Shown piece by piece: positions 25,840 to 34,982 of a DNA stretch of 64,000 bases. Below the pieces are notes generated by a model. It was not told the origin of the DNA. It worked only from the letters and a program-made list of their open reading frames with translations, and did not search any database. The stretch spans positions 1 through 64,000 of the forward strand of contig NZ_JTDV01000010.1 in NCBI RefSeq assembly GCF_000943555.1, given 5' to 3'. Made by a program: the position numbers and the translations under genes. Source of the stretch: Neotamlana nanhaiensis. Its GTDB lineage: Bacteria; Bacteroidota; Bacteroidia; Flavobacteriales; Flavobacteriaceae. Within the stretch, counting starts at the first letter, position 1; each line of letters opens with the position of its first letter.

Positions 25840-28074
25840 TTAAAATCGGTATGTTACTAAACCTTTTATAAAAAAAGGTGTTCCTGGTGTAAAGTGTATT
25901 TCTTCAACGGATGCTGGTTCGTTTTGTAAACGCGATTCTGTTGCAAATTGTGTTTCATTCCAAGCCACATCAAATAAATTTTCAATAGCTACACCAAAGG
26001 TGACATTGTTCCATTGGTAATTAGCATTTATATCGGTTACCAAGTAACCTTCAGCAACAATGCTGTTATCTTCATTTGCTGGTCTATCATCAATAAACCT
26101 GTAGCGAATACCTCCGGAAAAACCATCTAAATTATTTACAGCCAAACCACCTGCCATAGTAAAGTTTGGCGCTAACGGAATGTAGTTTTCACCTTCAGGA
26201 TCTTCGGTACTTCTTGCATGTGTTAAGGTAGCATCGGTATCGAAAAACAACCAATCGGTTAACTGGTAACGTAAGCCTAAATCGAGACCGTAACGTTCTG
26301 TTTTTCCGCTTGGTTCAACAATACCTGCATCACCCACATAAACAAATTCTTGCTCTAAAAACAAATACCATAACGCTCCGTTAAACACTAAGTTTGAAGT
26401 TGGTTTCCAAACTGTTCCAAAATCTGCACCATAAGCTTTTGGTAAAATATCGCGTCCTTGATTACTAACCACCACACGCGTATCATTGGAGTGAAACCCA
26501 ATACCCGACTTTAAATACCATTGTAAATTATCTGTGGCATTATAAAAAAAGTTTAATTTTGGGCTTACAGTCGATTTATGCTCGGTAGCATTAGAATATG
26601 TTGGTTGTAACTTATCGTTGTACATAAACGTAAAATAATCGAAACGTAAGGCCGGAGCAATGGCAAATCTTCCCATTTCAAATTTTGTATTAACATAAGC
26701 GCCAATATTCGTTTGGTTGATATCTCCCAATTGTATTTGCTCTAAGGTTGTAGTTCGGTTAAGTGTGTGAGACAACTCGGTATCTGCTGCCACATCGTGT
26801 CTTAAACTCAGACCTGATGTTAAACTAAATTCGGTATCACCTAAAAATGTGTTGTAGTTTAACGCCGAATTAATTCCGAAAATATCTCTGTTTTCCTTTT
26901 GTTTTATTTGATCGCCATTTTCTGGATCTTCTAAAAAGAAGGTAAAGTTCGAATATAGCTCAAACCCATAATGCGAGTAAAAAGCATTGGTTTTAAAGGT
27001 GGTATTATCCGATACGTTTTTGTTGTATTCTACATTTAAATTGGTGCGTTGCGTGGTTCCGCCCTCGGTATCGTCTATCGCTCCAAAGCGTGAAATATTA
27101 CCATTATCAACTTCGCGTTGCGGAATTTGCCCTGACGCATCCCAACGACTCGTAAAATGCGATGCCGTTAAGGTTAATTTATCGTTGTTTGGCGAAAACA
27201 CCACGTATTTACCAAAAAGATTTAATCGGTTAAAATTTTGAGGTGATTCGAAAGGGCCATCACCTTGCAAATATTCAACAGCCATATAGGCGTTTTTATT
27301 TTTTTCTTTTTCTAACAAGTCTATCATGCCCAGTGTTCTAATGGTGTTAAATTGCCCCACTGAAAACGTGACTTGACTATCTTCTAAATAATCTTTTGTT
27401 GAAAAATCGACATAACCCGCCGTTGTAAAATCGCCATGATTAGCGTAGTAGGTACCTTTACCAAAATCTATTTTACTTACCGTTTCCGGGATTAAAAAGT
27501 GTAAATCGCTATAACCTTGCCCGTGTGCATGCGATACCATATTTACGGGCATACCATCTACATTAATTGAAATATCGGTACCGTGATCGATATCGAAACC
27601 ACGTAAAAATATCTGTTCTGCTTTACCTCCACCAGCATGCTGACCAATAATTAAACCAGGTACTTTTCGTAATACATCTTGCGATGAATTCACAGGATTG
27701 GTATTTAAATCTAATCTTGCAATGGTACTTATTGGGTTTTGTTGTTCTTGTAAAACCATTTCATCTAACTGAAATAATTTTTCCTCTAACACAATCGTTA
27801 AAACCTCTGTTTCATTTAAAGCTGCAATAGCAACTATGTTAGTTTTATAGCCTAACAAACCTATTTTAAGCGAGTCGCCAACGTTAGAATTTTCAATAAT
27901 AAACAATCCGCTTTCTGAAGTATGCGCATGTGTTTTCGTATTTAAATTGTAAACATAAGCGCCTTCTAAAGGTTGGTTGGCTTCATTTTTTACAACGCCT
28001 TTTACTTGCTGCCCTAAAGTGACCTGAGCCATGAACAAAGACAAACAAATCGCTATGAATTTTAGTACTTTCAT
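25840..28074 (-). CDS. TonB-dependent receptor of the DUF4331 locus
   Basis: This 744-aa outer-membrane protein has a signal peptide (1-21), a carboxypeptidase-like regulatory domain (about 22-110), a plug (about 125-235; NPVNSSQDVLRKVPG and FLRGFDIDHGTDISINVDG), and a beta-barrel ending in an aromatic terminal strand (FIKGLVTYRF). The plug contains MVSHAHGQGYSDLHFL, with two closely spaced His. No SusD partner is present. It is the last gene of a four-gene unit with a TPR lipoprotein and two DUF4331-type proteins, so it may import or dock something those proteins bind. The ligand is unknown. Confidence 0.93.
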   Translation of the reverse strand: MKVLKFIAICLSLFMAQVTLGQQVKGVVKNEANQPLEGAYVYNLNTKTHAHTSESGLFIIENSNVGDSLKIGLLGYKTNIVAIAALNETEVLTIVLEEKLFQLDEMVLQEQQNPISTIARLDLNTNPVNSSQDVLRKVPGLIIGQHAGGGKAEQIFLRGFDIDHGTDISINVDGMPVNMVSHAHGQGYSDLHFLIPETVSKIDFGKGTYYANHGDFTTAGYVDFSTKDYLEDSQVTFSVGQFNTIRTLGMIDLLEKEKNKNAYMAVEYLQGDGPFESPQNFNRLNLFGKYVVFSPNNDKLTLTASHFTSRWDASGQIPQREVDNGNISRFGAIDDTEGGTTQRTNLNVEYNKNVSDNTTFKTNAFYSHYGFELYSNFTFFLEDPENGDQIKQKENRDIFGINSALNYNTFLGDTEFSLTSGLSLRHDVAADTELSHTLNRTTTLEQIQLGDINQTNIGAYVNTKFEMGRFAIAPALRFDYFTFMYNDKLQPTYSNATEHKSTVSPKLNFFYNATDNLQWYLKSGIGFHSNDTRVVVSNQGRDILPKAYGADFGTVWKPTSNLVFNGALWYLFLEQEFVYVGDAGIVEPSGKTERYGLDLGLRYQLTDWLFFDTDATLTHARSTEDPEGENYIPLAPNFTMAGGLAVNNLDGFSGGIRYRFIDDRPANEDNSIVAEGYLVTDINANYQWNNVTFGVAIENLFDVAWNETQFATESRLQNEPASVEEIHFTPGTPFFIKGLVTYRF

Positions 28075-28088
28075 TTTTTAGATTGATG

Positions 28089-29381
28089 TTAGATGTTTTT
28101 AATTTCTTTTGCCGTTACCGGACCGAGCTCAAAAGTACTTTCTTCCAATTCCTTTTTTAATTCTTTAACTTTTTTTAACATGCCTTTAGCTTTATAAATT
28201 TTCGCTAAGTGTAAAATCACATCAGGTTCGTGAGTTTTACCAATAACGTGCGTCTCCATAATATCCAAAGCATCATCAACTTCGCCATGGTTAAAGTATG
28301 TCCACGCTAATAAATCGTACGACTGCGGCGTTGGTCTATTTTTAACCTCAATGTGTGCATATTTTAAGGCTTTCGCCGAAGCTGTGTCGTCTTCAGCAAA
28401 AAGCAAAACGTTGTATTTGTTATACATATCGCCATACATCGGATTTTTTACAGCATTGTAATAAGAAGTCAATTCGTTTTCCTTTAAAACATCATCACCC
28501 TTAAAATCGGCTATTTCGGCTTTTAGTAAATGATAATCTGGCGCATTAAATTTGGTGTTTATGCCCTCAAGAATTCGTAAGGCTTCATTTGGATTTTTTT
28601 CATGAGAATATACAATCCAAGCAATTCCTTTTTTGGCGTAAGCATCATCCGGATTTAGCTCAAGTGCTTTTAAATAATGTGCATACGAATCGTTAATTCT
28701 TCCGGCGTGACCGTAATAATCGGCTAAATTAGTATAGACCCATTGCTTAGTTCCAGAAATGTTTGATGCTTCGGCAATTGCTTTGGCTTGCTCCATGTAT
28801 TTTATAGCAGCGTCTAAATTACCACGATGGTCGCTCCATTTAGATAATCTTATTAAATAATCGAAATCATTTGCTTTTCTAATTGTTTCAAGATAAGTTT
28901 TGGCTACATCAAAGTTACCGAGTTCAAGGTGTACATCGAAAAGCATTTTTTGAGTTGCTCGTAAATTTTCGCCGTTTGTTTCGGCTTTTTTCAATAGCTC
29001 TAAAGCCTGCTTAAATTTATGTTGTGAAATATAATTTCGTGCTAATGCACACAAATAACCTGGCGTATTATAATCTGTTATTTCGTTAGCTTTTACTAGC
29101 TGTTTTTCGGCTTCAATTAGAGCATTAATATCGCCTGTTGTGCTGAATATAAGAGATTGAGATGCTGCAATTTTAGCTAAATAAGGAAATTGATTGGGCT
29201 CTTTTTCTAGCTTTTTTTCCCAGAATTTTAAATCTGCAGTTGCTAATTGCAACATCTCGTTCTCTTCACTCACAAAATAAGGCTCGTAATCCTTGGCATT
29301 GGTAATTTGTTGGTTGCTATTACCACAACTGTATAAAACAATTATTAGTAAAGCGCTTAATATTTTATATATTGGTGTCAT
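28089..29381 (-). CDS. TPR-repeat lipoprotein (430 aa)
   Basis: The protein carries a lipoprotein signal ending in YSC19 and about ten TPR-type helical repeats (for example ANEITDYNTPGYLCALARNY, then YLKALELNPDDAYAKKGIAW), which make a protein-protein interaction scaffold in the periplasm or on a membrane face. The gene ends 14 bp before the TonB receptor gene and begins 77 bp after a small DUF4331-type lipoprotein gene, with a 13-bp perfect hairpin in that gap. It probably assembles or couples the neighbouring outer-membrane receptor and DUF4331 proteins, which is inference from operon order. Confidence 0.87.
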   Translation of the reverse strand: MTPIYKILSALLIIVLYSCGNSNQQITNAKDYEPYFVSEENEMLQLATADLKFWEKKLEKEPNQFPYLAKIAASQSLIFSTTGDINALIEAEKQLVKANEITDYNTPGYLCALARNYISQHKFKQALELLKKAETNGENLRATQKMLFDVHLELGNFDVAKTYLETIRKANDFDYLIRLSKWSDHRGNLDAAIKYMEQAKAIAEASNISGTKQWVYTNLADYYGHAGRINDSYAHYLKALELNPDDAYAKKGIAWIVYSHEKNPNEALRILEGINTKFNAPDYHLLKAEIADFKGDDVLKENELTSYYNAVKNPMYGDMYNKYNVLLFAEDDTASAKALKYAHIEVKNRPTPQSYDLLAWTYFNHGEVDDALDIMETHVIGKTHEPDVILHLAKIYKAKGMLKKVKELKKELEESTFELGPVTAKEIKNI

Positions 29382-29414
29382 GTGTTTGAGTTTTGTTGTT
29401 AGGATTTTTTTAAT

Positions 29415-29450
29415 ACTCTAAAACGAGACTTAAACAGCTCGTTTTAGAGT
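29415..29450. other. Perfect 13-bp hairpin within the DUF4331 operon
   Basis: ACTCTAAAACGAG (29415-29427) pairs with CTCGTTTTAGAGT (29438-29450) around a 10-nt loop. On the minus strand the sequence after the stem is A-rich, not T-rich, so it does not look like a standard terminator. It may act as an RNA processing or stability element that separates expression of the DUF4331 genes from the TPR and receptor genes. Confidence 0.6.
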
Positions 29451-29458
29451 TAAAGGTA

Positions 29459-30016
29459 TTACCATGGTGAGGCTAAGTATGGGAACGCGGGCAAAAAGGG
29501 TTTATCGTTTTCGTTAACATTATCGTTAGATAGTCCTGGATTTTCGCTAAAATCTTCACCTCCAAAAATTAGAAGTAATTCTACGGTTATAACATCATCG
29601 GCTAAGGCTCTACCAGTTAAAACATTAGTGCCATCATAAAATGTTGTTGTGCCATCTAGCGATACGTTTAAAACATCGGTAGCTAACAAACCTGTAAAGG
29701 CTGCAGCATCTTGCCCAAGGGCATTCATGTCGCCATCGTTTGCAAATGCTGGACTTAATCCCGTTAAATTGGTTTGAAACATACTTTGAAAGTTGCCACT
29801 TTGCTGCGACGGAATGGTAGTATTAAACATATCTTTACTATCTGATGAGACAAAAACAGTGTTTACGGCAGGTCGCCCCATTTGATCTTCTTGCATGTAA
29901 GTTCCAGAAAAATCTGGTTCCATTGGCATTTCCATCATAGTGTTATCATCATCATTCGAACAATTAAAGGCTAAAATTGACAATGCTATTGCGGTTATTA
30001 TTTTTATAGATTTCAT
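29459..30016 (-). CDS. DUF4331-type lipoprotein (C-terminal-half-like)
   Basis: The 185-aa protein has a lipoprotein signal (FNC19), an Asp/Met-rich linker, and a domain containing QMGRPAVNTVFV, KDMFNTTIPS and a C-terminal FPYLASPW. In larger DUF4331 proteins a similar segment (R-M-G-x-P-x-V-N followed by K-D-x-F-N) forms the second half. The gene starts 25 bp after the 216-aa DUF4331 gene, so the two halves seem to be separate polypeptides here. It should be anchored in an envelope membrane. Function is unknown for the family. Confidence 0.75.
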   Translation of the reverse strand: MKSIKIITAIALSILAFNCSNDDDNTMMEMPMEPDFSGTYMQEDQMGRPAVNTVFVSSDSKDMFNTTIPSQQSGNFQSMFQTNLTGLSPAFANDGDMNALGQDAAAFTGLLATDVLNVSLDGTTTFYDGTNVLTGRALADDVITVELLLIFGGEDFSENPGLSNDNVNENDKPFLPAFPYLASPW

Positions 30017-30041
30017 GTGTATTGTGCTTTAAGGTTAATTA

Positions 30042-30692
30042 TTATTTACGTTTAGATTCTACCCAAGTGTTAATGGTTCCTGTACCACCAATCATAGATT
30101 TTGGCACTTCAACCACCACCGACATCACATTTGTTCCAGCAAAAGTATCAGCTCCTGGCATATTAAAACTTGTAGCATTTCCAGCAATAATTTCACTGTA
30201 TTGCGCGAAATCCATAAAGAATGGGTCATCTCTTGGGCCAGCAAAAAAGCTCATTCCATTGCTAGTTTCTATTGACGGATCACTACCGTATGCAGAAATA
30301 TATACCCAACCAGTATATGCTGCAGACGTTTCAACAACACTATTTAATCCTGTTTGCGAAGGTGCTACCGGACCAAAAAAGTACATTTTACCATCTCTTG
30401 GTAATGCTTGAATAACTAAATCTTCAACATTATCGCCTGTGTTATCGATGTTGAACTCAATCATAACATTTTCATCAAAAGTTGCCGAACCTGTGCTAGC
30501 AGGACTCAACAAACCTTGTAAGTTGGCTACAAACGCAATATTGTTGGTGTTTTCACCTTGAAAGGCATAAAAATCGGTAATATCGCTGCTACCGCCTTGA
30601 ACTGCCGGCGCATCAATGTGGTCGGCTGCTAAAATGAAGCCTACAACGGTGGCTACGGCTCCAATTCCTAATAGTTTTTTTAAATTTCTCAT
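30042..30692 (-). CDS. DUF4331-family exported protein (N-terminal-half-like)
   Basis: The 216-aa protein has a signal or membrane segment at 7-23 and then ADHIDAPAV and DITDFYAFQGENTNNIAFV, the hallmark start of DUF4331 domains. The rest includes DNTGDNVEDLVIQ, a possible calcium-type acidic loop, FAGPRDDPFFMDFAQY, and a C-terminal VVEVPKSMIGG. It is the first gene of the four-gene unit. Length is about half that of single-chain DUF4331 proteins; the missing half appears to be the next gene. Its role is not established; proximity to a TonB receptor and a TPR lipoprotein points to an envelope uptake or surface complex. Confidence 0.85.
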   Translation of the reverse strand: MRNLKKLLGIGAVATVVGFILAADHIDAPAVQGGSSDITDFYAFQGENTNNIAFVANLQGLLSPASTGSATFDENVMIEFNIDNTGDNVEDLVIQALPRDGKMYFFGPVAPSQTGLNSVVETSAAYTGWVYISAYGSDPSIETSNGMSFFAGPRDDPFFMDFAQYSEIIAGNATSFNMPGADTFAGTNVMSVVVEVPKSMIGGTGTINTWVESKRK

Positions 30693-30900
30693 AGTTTTTG
30701 AGGTTTTGTAGTTAATATTTTTTGAACTCTCGCAAATACCTACGGAAAATATAAATGAGTGGTTTTGTTAAAATTTTGTTAATGAAATGAATTTACCTTC
30801 AAAAGGAATCAATCACCATTACAACAAGTATATTTTATTTAGTAAATTAGCTATGTTTAAACCATAGGATAATTCATTCTAGCCCTTTAGTATATCGTTA

Positions 30901-31620
30901 ATGACAATACATAAACTTTCAGTTATTATACCTGCCTATAACGAAGCAGAAACCATTCACAACATTTTAAACAAAATAAAATCGGTAAAACTTATAAATA
31001 ACATTGAAAAAGAAATTTTAATAGTTAATGATTGCTCAACAGATAAAACTAAAAACGCCATTAGCTCCTACATTTCTGTAAACCCAGATTTACCAATTAG
31101 TTATTTTGAGCATGAAATTAACCAAGGTAAAGGAGCAGCCTTACACACTGGCATACAAATGGCAACAGGAGATGTTTTAGTAATACAAGATGCAGATTTA
31201 GAATACAATCCTGAAGAATACAACGATTTATTAAAACCTATAATAGACGGTTTTGCAGATGTTGTTTATGGTTCTAGATTTATGGGAAGCAAACCTCATA
31301 GAATATTATTTTTCTGGCACACCATAGGTAATAAATTCCTAACATTTTTATCAAATATGTTTACCAATTTAAATTTGACCGATATGGAAACATGTTACAA
31401 AATGTTTAGAAGCGACATTATTAAATCTATAAAATTAAAAGAAAAACGATTTGGGTTTGAGCCAGAAGTAACAGCCAAAATTTCGAAAATTAAACACATC
31501 CGTATTTATGAAGTTGGTATAAGCTATTACGGTCGAACTTATTACGAAGGAAAAAAAATAGGCTGGAAAGATGGCTTTAGGGCAATTTGGTGTATTTTTA
31601 AGTATCGCTTTAATTTTTAA
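30901..31620 (+). CDS. Family 2 glycosyltransferase, dolichol/polyprenyl-phosphate-sugar synthase type
   Basis: The 239-aa cytoplasmic enzyme has the GT-A fold with [10 protein letters not shown] at the N-terminus, VNDCSTD, a DAD motif ([12 protein letters not shown]) and the acceptor-loop sequence RRFG-like [12 protein letters not shown]. Proteins like this load a sugar onto polyprenyl phosphate. The next gene, 2 bp further on, is a multi-spanning GT39-type transferase that uses such lipid-linked sugars, so the pair probably decorates an envelope lipid or glycan. Confidence 0.92.
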   Translation: MTIHKLSVIIPAYNEAETIHNILNKIKSVKLINNIEKEILIVNDCSTDKTKNAISSYISVNPDLPISYFEHEINQGKGAALHTGIQMATGDVLVIQDADLEYNPEEYNDLLKPIIDGFADVVYGSRFMGSKPHRILFFWHTIGNKFLTFLSNMFTNLNLTDMETCYKMFRSDIIKSIKLKEKRFGFEPEVTAKISKIKHIRIYEVGISYYGRTYYEGKKIGWKDGFRAIWCIFKYRFNF

Positions 31621-31622
31621 AA

Positions 31623-32861
31623 ATGAAAATAAGTCATTTTAAATCTATATTCCTTTTTTTTCCATTACTTATACTTTATATTTTAATTGCTTTTTTAGTA
31701 ATTGATAATGGTTTAGGAGGAGACCAAGCACGCTACCTTCAATACGCAGAAAATTTAATAAACGGCACTTATGCCATTGATGGCGCTTTATTTTTATGGA
31801 ATGGCCCTGGATATCCGTTATTACTGGCTCCGTTTGTATTTTTAAATGCATCCATAGTGTTTTTAAAAAGCCTAAACATTATTTTTATTTTTTCTGGTGT
31901 ATATTTTTTTCATAAAACTTGTTTAGAGTTTTTCAATAAAAAACAAGCCATAATTTGTAGTTATATTTTAGGGCTATATTACCCCAATTTATTATTCTCA
32001 TTAAAGTATATTTTAACAGAAGGGTTTGCTTTTTTTTTAGCCTGTGGTTTATTGTTTTACTTAACAATTGCAATTAAAAAAGGTAAACGAAAACATATTT
32101 TAGTAGCATCGATATACTTAGTATTATTACTATTAACAAAGGTAATTTTTGCTTATGTAATCTTTGGATTAATTGGTATTTCACTATTTGCTTTAGCCAT
32201 TAAAAAATTTAAATCTCCGGCTAAACGAATTTTAATAATATGTGTATTTGCAAATGTATTATCGCTTCCCTATTTATTTTACACTTATACTTTAACCAAT
32301 AAATTTCCCTACTACTCCAATGCTGGAGGCCAATGTATTTATTGGTTAAGTACACCCTACGAAAACGAACAGGGCGAATGGGTTTTAGCAAGCGATAAAT
32401 ATTTTAAAACCAAACCACAATATAAAAATCACAATACATTTTTAAGTTCAATAAGCAATTTAAAACCTGTTGAAAAGGATGCGTCATTAAAAGAAAAAGC
32501 AATTGCTCAAATAAAGCAAAATCCGAAAAAATTCGTTAAAAATTATATTTCAAATATTAGCCGATTGTTTTTAGATATACCTAATAGTTACACGCCGCAA
32601 AATATTGGTTTTATTTTTTATGCAGTTCCTAATAGTTTTGTTTTTGTGTTTTTATGCCTAAGTATTCTTTTTAATTTTTTAAACTTAAAAAAACTTCCGT
32701 TTAGTATCCTCGTTATTTTAACTTTTGTGTTAATATACCTTTTTGGAAGTTCTTTACTATGTGCCTATCCAAGAATTCTTTATCCTATTCTTCCTTTTCT
32801 TTTTCTATGGATCTTTTACTCTACGTTTAATTTTAAAACAAAAAATAATTTTAACATATAA
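31623..32861 (+). CDS. GT39/ArnT-like membrane glycosyltransferase
   Basis: The 412-aa inner-membrane protein has about ten transmembrane segments and a periplasmic loop region near 225-320. Near the N-terminus GGDQARYLQYAENL and WNGPGYPLLLAP match the first loop of PMT/ArnT-type enzymes, which carry a catalytic acidic residue there. They move a sugar from polyprenyl phosphate to a periplasmic acceptor. The gene starts 2 bp after its probable lipid-sugar synthase partner. The acceptor is not predictable. Confidence 0.82.
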   Translation: MKISHFKSIFLFFPLLILYILIAFLVIDNGLGGDQARYLQYAENLINGTYAIDGALFLWNGPGYPLLLAPFVFLNASIVFLKSLNIIFIFSGVYFFHKTCLEFFNKKQAIICSYILGLYYPNLLFSLKYILTEGFAFFLACGLLFYLTIAIKKGKRKHILVASIYLVLLLLTKVIFAYVIFGLIGISLFALAIKKFKSPAKRILIICVFANVLSLPYLFYTYTLTNKFPYYSNAGGQCIYWLSTPYENEQGEWVLASDKYFKTKPQYKNHNTFLSSISNLKPVEKDASLKEKAIAQIKQNPKKFVKNYISNISRLFLDIPNSYTPQNIGFIFYAVPNSFVFVFLCLSILFNFLNLKKLPFSILVILTFVLIYLFGSSLLCAYPRILYPILPFLFLWIFYSTFNFKTKNNFNI

Positions 32862-32925
32862 ACTAAAAATTCCACTATAATATCTAAAAACACTACTTTT
32901 ATATCCTAAACCCTATTACTACAAT

Positions 32926-34101
32926 ATGAACCCTTCGGCTTCTGGTTGGATAAAAAAACTACTTAAAAACTGCGATAGTAATCATCCTGTTTTTTTGTTA
33001 GATGAAGATGCGCTTTACAAGAACCTTAGGGCTTGCGGATTTATATATGGAAGCAACCTACATGTTATTGAAAAGGTTTTTGAAAAAAGCGATTTTACCG
33101 AAGAAGAAATCTGTAAAATAAACCTGTGTTTGGCCCTACTTTATATTCACAATAAAGCTGAAACCTCAACCAATTTTACCGAAAGTGTTATTAATTTTTA
33201 CAACAGCGTAAATGAAACGAAAACAACATTTTTTAAAGCTTTACTAGGTGAGAAAAAAACAACCGAACAGCTAGAAAAAATCTTTCATAAGCGTGTACAA
33301 ATAGACAACAATATTGTTACCAAAAACTTTAAATACTTTATTGTTAATGCGCTTTTATTTGTTGATGTTTTAGGTTATAAACGTTATTTGGAAAATGAAA
33401 AAATTTCGGTTGATTATTTAATTAAAATTGAAGAGTCTATTGCTGCTATATCATTAAATGTACTAAACTCTAAAGCCGAAAAAAACCAATACGACGAGAG
33501 TTTAATTAAACTTTTTGAGTCTTCGTTACGCTATTTTGATAGTGATACCAACGATTATAATAAAGCCATTTTAAATATTAAATCGCCACTTGAAAAACAA
33601 TATTTATTAGATTTAGCGTGTATGGCCACTTGGACTGATAAAGTTATTGACATACAAGAGCAAAAATTTTTAATTACACTGGCGCGTGATTTAAATGTAG
33701 AAAAATCGGTTTTAAAATCTTCAATAATAACCATAAACTCATTTTATACCGAAAACAAGGACAATATTGCCTTATTAAGCTCCAAAAATATTGTACAAAG
33801 CTTTTATGATAATTCTAGTAAAATGGTTACCAAACTTATATCTAGAAACAAAAAACGTTTGTATAAAGAACTGTTAGATAGCAAAGAGCTAATGGTTTTA
33901 CTCACACAATCTACAGTGCGCGATTTAACTAAAGAAGAACAAAAAAAAGTACAAGAGCAGTTATTCGATATTTTTAAAAGCATCCCAAGCTTAGCTATTT
34001 TTATGCTTCCTGGTGGCGCTATTTTACTGCCTTTAGTTATAAAATTTATACCTAAACTATTGCCATCGGCCTTTGATGAAAATCGGGTTGAAGAAGATTA
34101 A
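32926..34101 (+). CDS. LETM1-related protein
   Basis: The 391-aa protein is largely helical and has at its C-terminus (about 325-380) a LETM1-like region: DLTKEEQKKVQEQLFDIFKS followed by the hydrophobic stretch AIFMLPGGAILLPLVIKFIP. Similar flavobacterial proteins are annotated as LETM1-related and linked to biofilms; the mitochondrial relative is an ion-exchange or ribosome-binding protein. A TerB-like helical core (LLDLACMATWTDKVIDIQEQ) lies in the middle. It follows the glycosyltransferase pair on the same strand by 64 bp. Biochemical role unknown. Confidence 0.75.
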   Translation: MNPSASGWIKKLLKNCDSNHPVFLLDEDALYKNLRACGFIYGSNLHVIEKVFEKSDFTEEEICKINLCLALLYIHNKAETSTNFTESVINFYNSVNETKTTFFKALLGEKKTTEQLEKIFHKRVQIDNNIVTKNFKYFIVNALLFVDVLGYKRYLENEKISVDYLIKIEESIAAISLNVLNSKAEKNQYDESLIKLFESSLRYFDSDTNDYNKAILNIKSPLEKQYLLDLACMATWTDKVIDIQEQKFLITLARDLNVEKSVLKSSIITINSFYTENKDNIALLSSKNIVQSFYDNSSKMVTKLISRNKKRLYKELLDSKELMVLLTQSTVRDLTKEEQKKVQEQLFDIFKSIPSLAIFMLPGGAILLPLVIKFIPKLLPSAFDENRVEED

Positions 34102-34163
34102 AAATTTATGCGTCTTTTACTTTTTTTTGTTTTACTGCTAAATCTGCCATAAAAAAAAGTTAA

Positions 34164-34316
34164 AAGTGGGAACGTGGAATTACACATATTGGTATTATTG
34201 TCAAAAATAAATCCAAAAACGGAAGACTAAATTTAATAGTTCATAATATTGGAACAGAACAAGTTCTAGAGATTGTCCGTTTAATTTTAAATTTATTGAA
34301 CATTATTAAATTATAA
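34164..34316 (+). pseudogene. Remnant of a DUF1287-family gene
   Basis: An open stretch without a start codon encodes WERGITHIGIIVKNKSKNG and then LIVHNIGTEQVLE before running out at TAA 34314-34316. This closely resembles the C-terminal part of DUF1287 proteins (NlpC/P60-like fold), where a W-x-x-G-x-T-H-I-G segment and a V-H-N-I-G segment occur at this spacing. The N-terminal part is missing and the extreme C-terminus has diverged, so it is a decayed fragment. It accounts for most of the 272-bp gap between the LETM1-related gene and the next gene. Confidence 0.65.
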
Positions 34317-34373
34317 GTCTTGCTTTTTCTTCTAACAAAATTGTAATTTGGGATTTTAATTAAATGCTTTATT

Positions 34374-34982
34374 ATGAAGATAAAAATTACCTTAACTTTC
34401 CTACTTCTCAGCCTTTATGTAAATGCTCAATACAATGATTGGACAAAAGCAACAGTTCATTTAATGAATAATGAAATATTTGATGGTCATGCTAGATTAG
34501 CTATGCTTAATGCCAAAGAATTGTTTAGCTCAAAGGAGAAGTTACGTTTTGTAAATTTTGAAATCAAACAGCGAACAAGTACAAAGTTTAGTCCTGAAGA
34601 AGTTGAAAAAATCGTTTTTGAAGTAAGTGAAAAAATTAAAGGAAGAAGGATAAAAAGGAAAGCGGTTTTTGTACCAGTAATTAAAGAAATAACTAAAAAA
34701 AAGAAAATTTTGGGTTTTGCTGAAATTGTAATTGACGGAAAGGTTAAACTTTTTAAAAGAACTGTTTATGGTCAAAATAAAATTTATGAGGAGTCATTAA
34801 TTGCTAAAGAAGGTGAAGCTGTGATTCCTTTTAACTATATTGAACTTAAATCTTTTAAAAACCGTGCTTCAGAATATTTTAAGGATTGTCCGAATTTAGT
34901 TTCAAAACTTGAAAACAAAAAGTATAGAAGAAATGATTTAGAGGAAATAGTAACTTTTTACAATTCTAACTGCGCCAAATAA
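34374..34982 (+). CDS. Hypothetical exported protein (202 aa)
   Basis: The protein has a cleavable signal (MKIKITLTFLLLSLYVNAQ) and a mature part rich in Lys with alternating beta strands and helices. I do not recognise a domain. Its tail overlaps that of the convergent methyltransferase gene by 25 bp (34958-34982). It follows a DUF1287 remnant, which suggests an accessory or unstable spot. Base composition is slightly more A-rich than the neighbouring genes. Confidence 0.7.
   Translation: MKIKITLTFLLLSLYVNAQYNDWTKATVHLMNNEIFDGHARLAMLNAKELFSSKEKLRFVNFEIKQRTSTKFSPEEVEKIVFEVSEKIKGRRIKRKAVFVPVIKEITKKKKILGFAEIVIDGKVKLFKRTVYGQNKIYEESLIAKEGEAVIPFNYIELKSFKNRASEYFKDCPNLVSKLENKKYRRNDLEEIVTFYNSNCAK

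Noticed and set aside
30022-30411. 129-aa frame opposite the DUF4331 gene
   Set aside because: The minus-strand protein has clear DUF4331 motifs; the plus-strand frame covers it and has no signal or family match.
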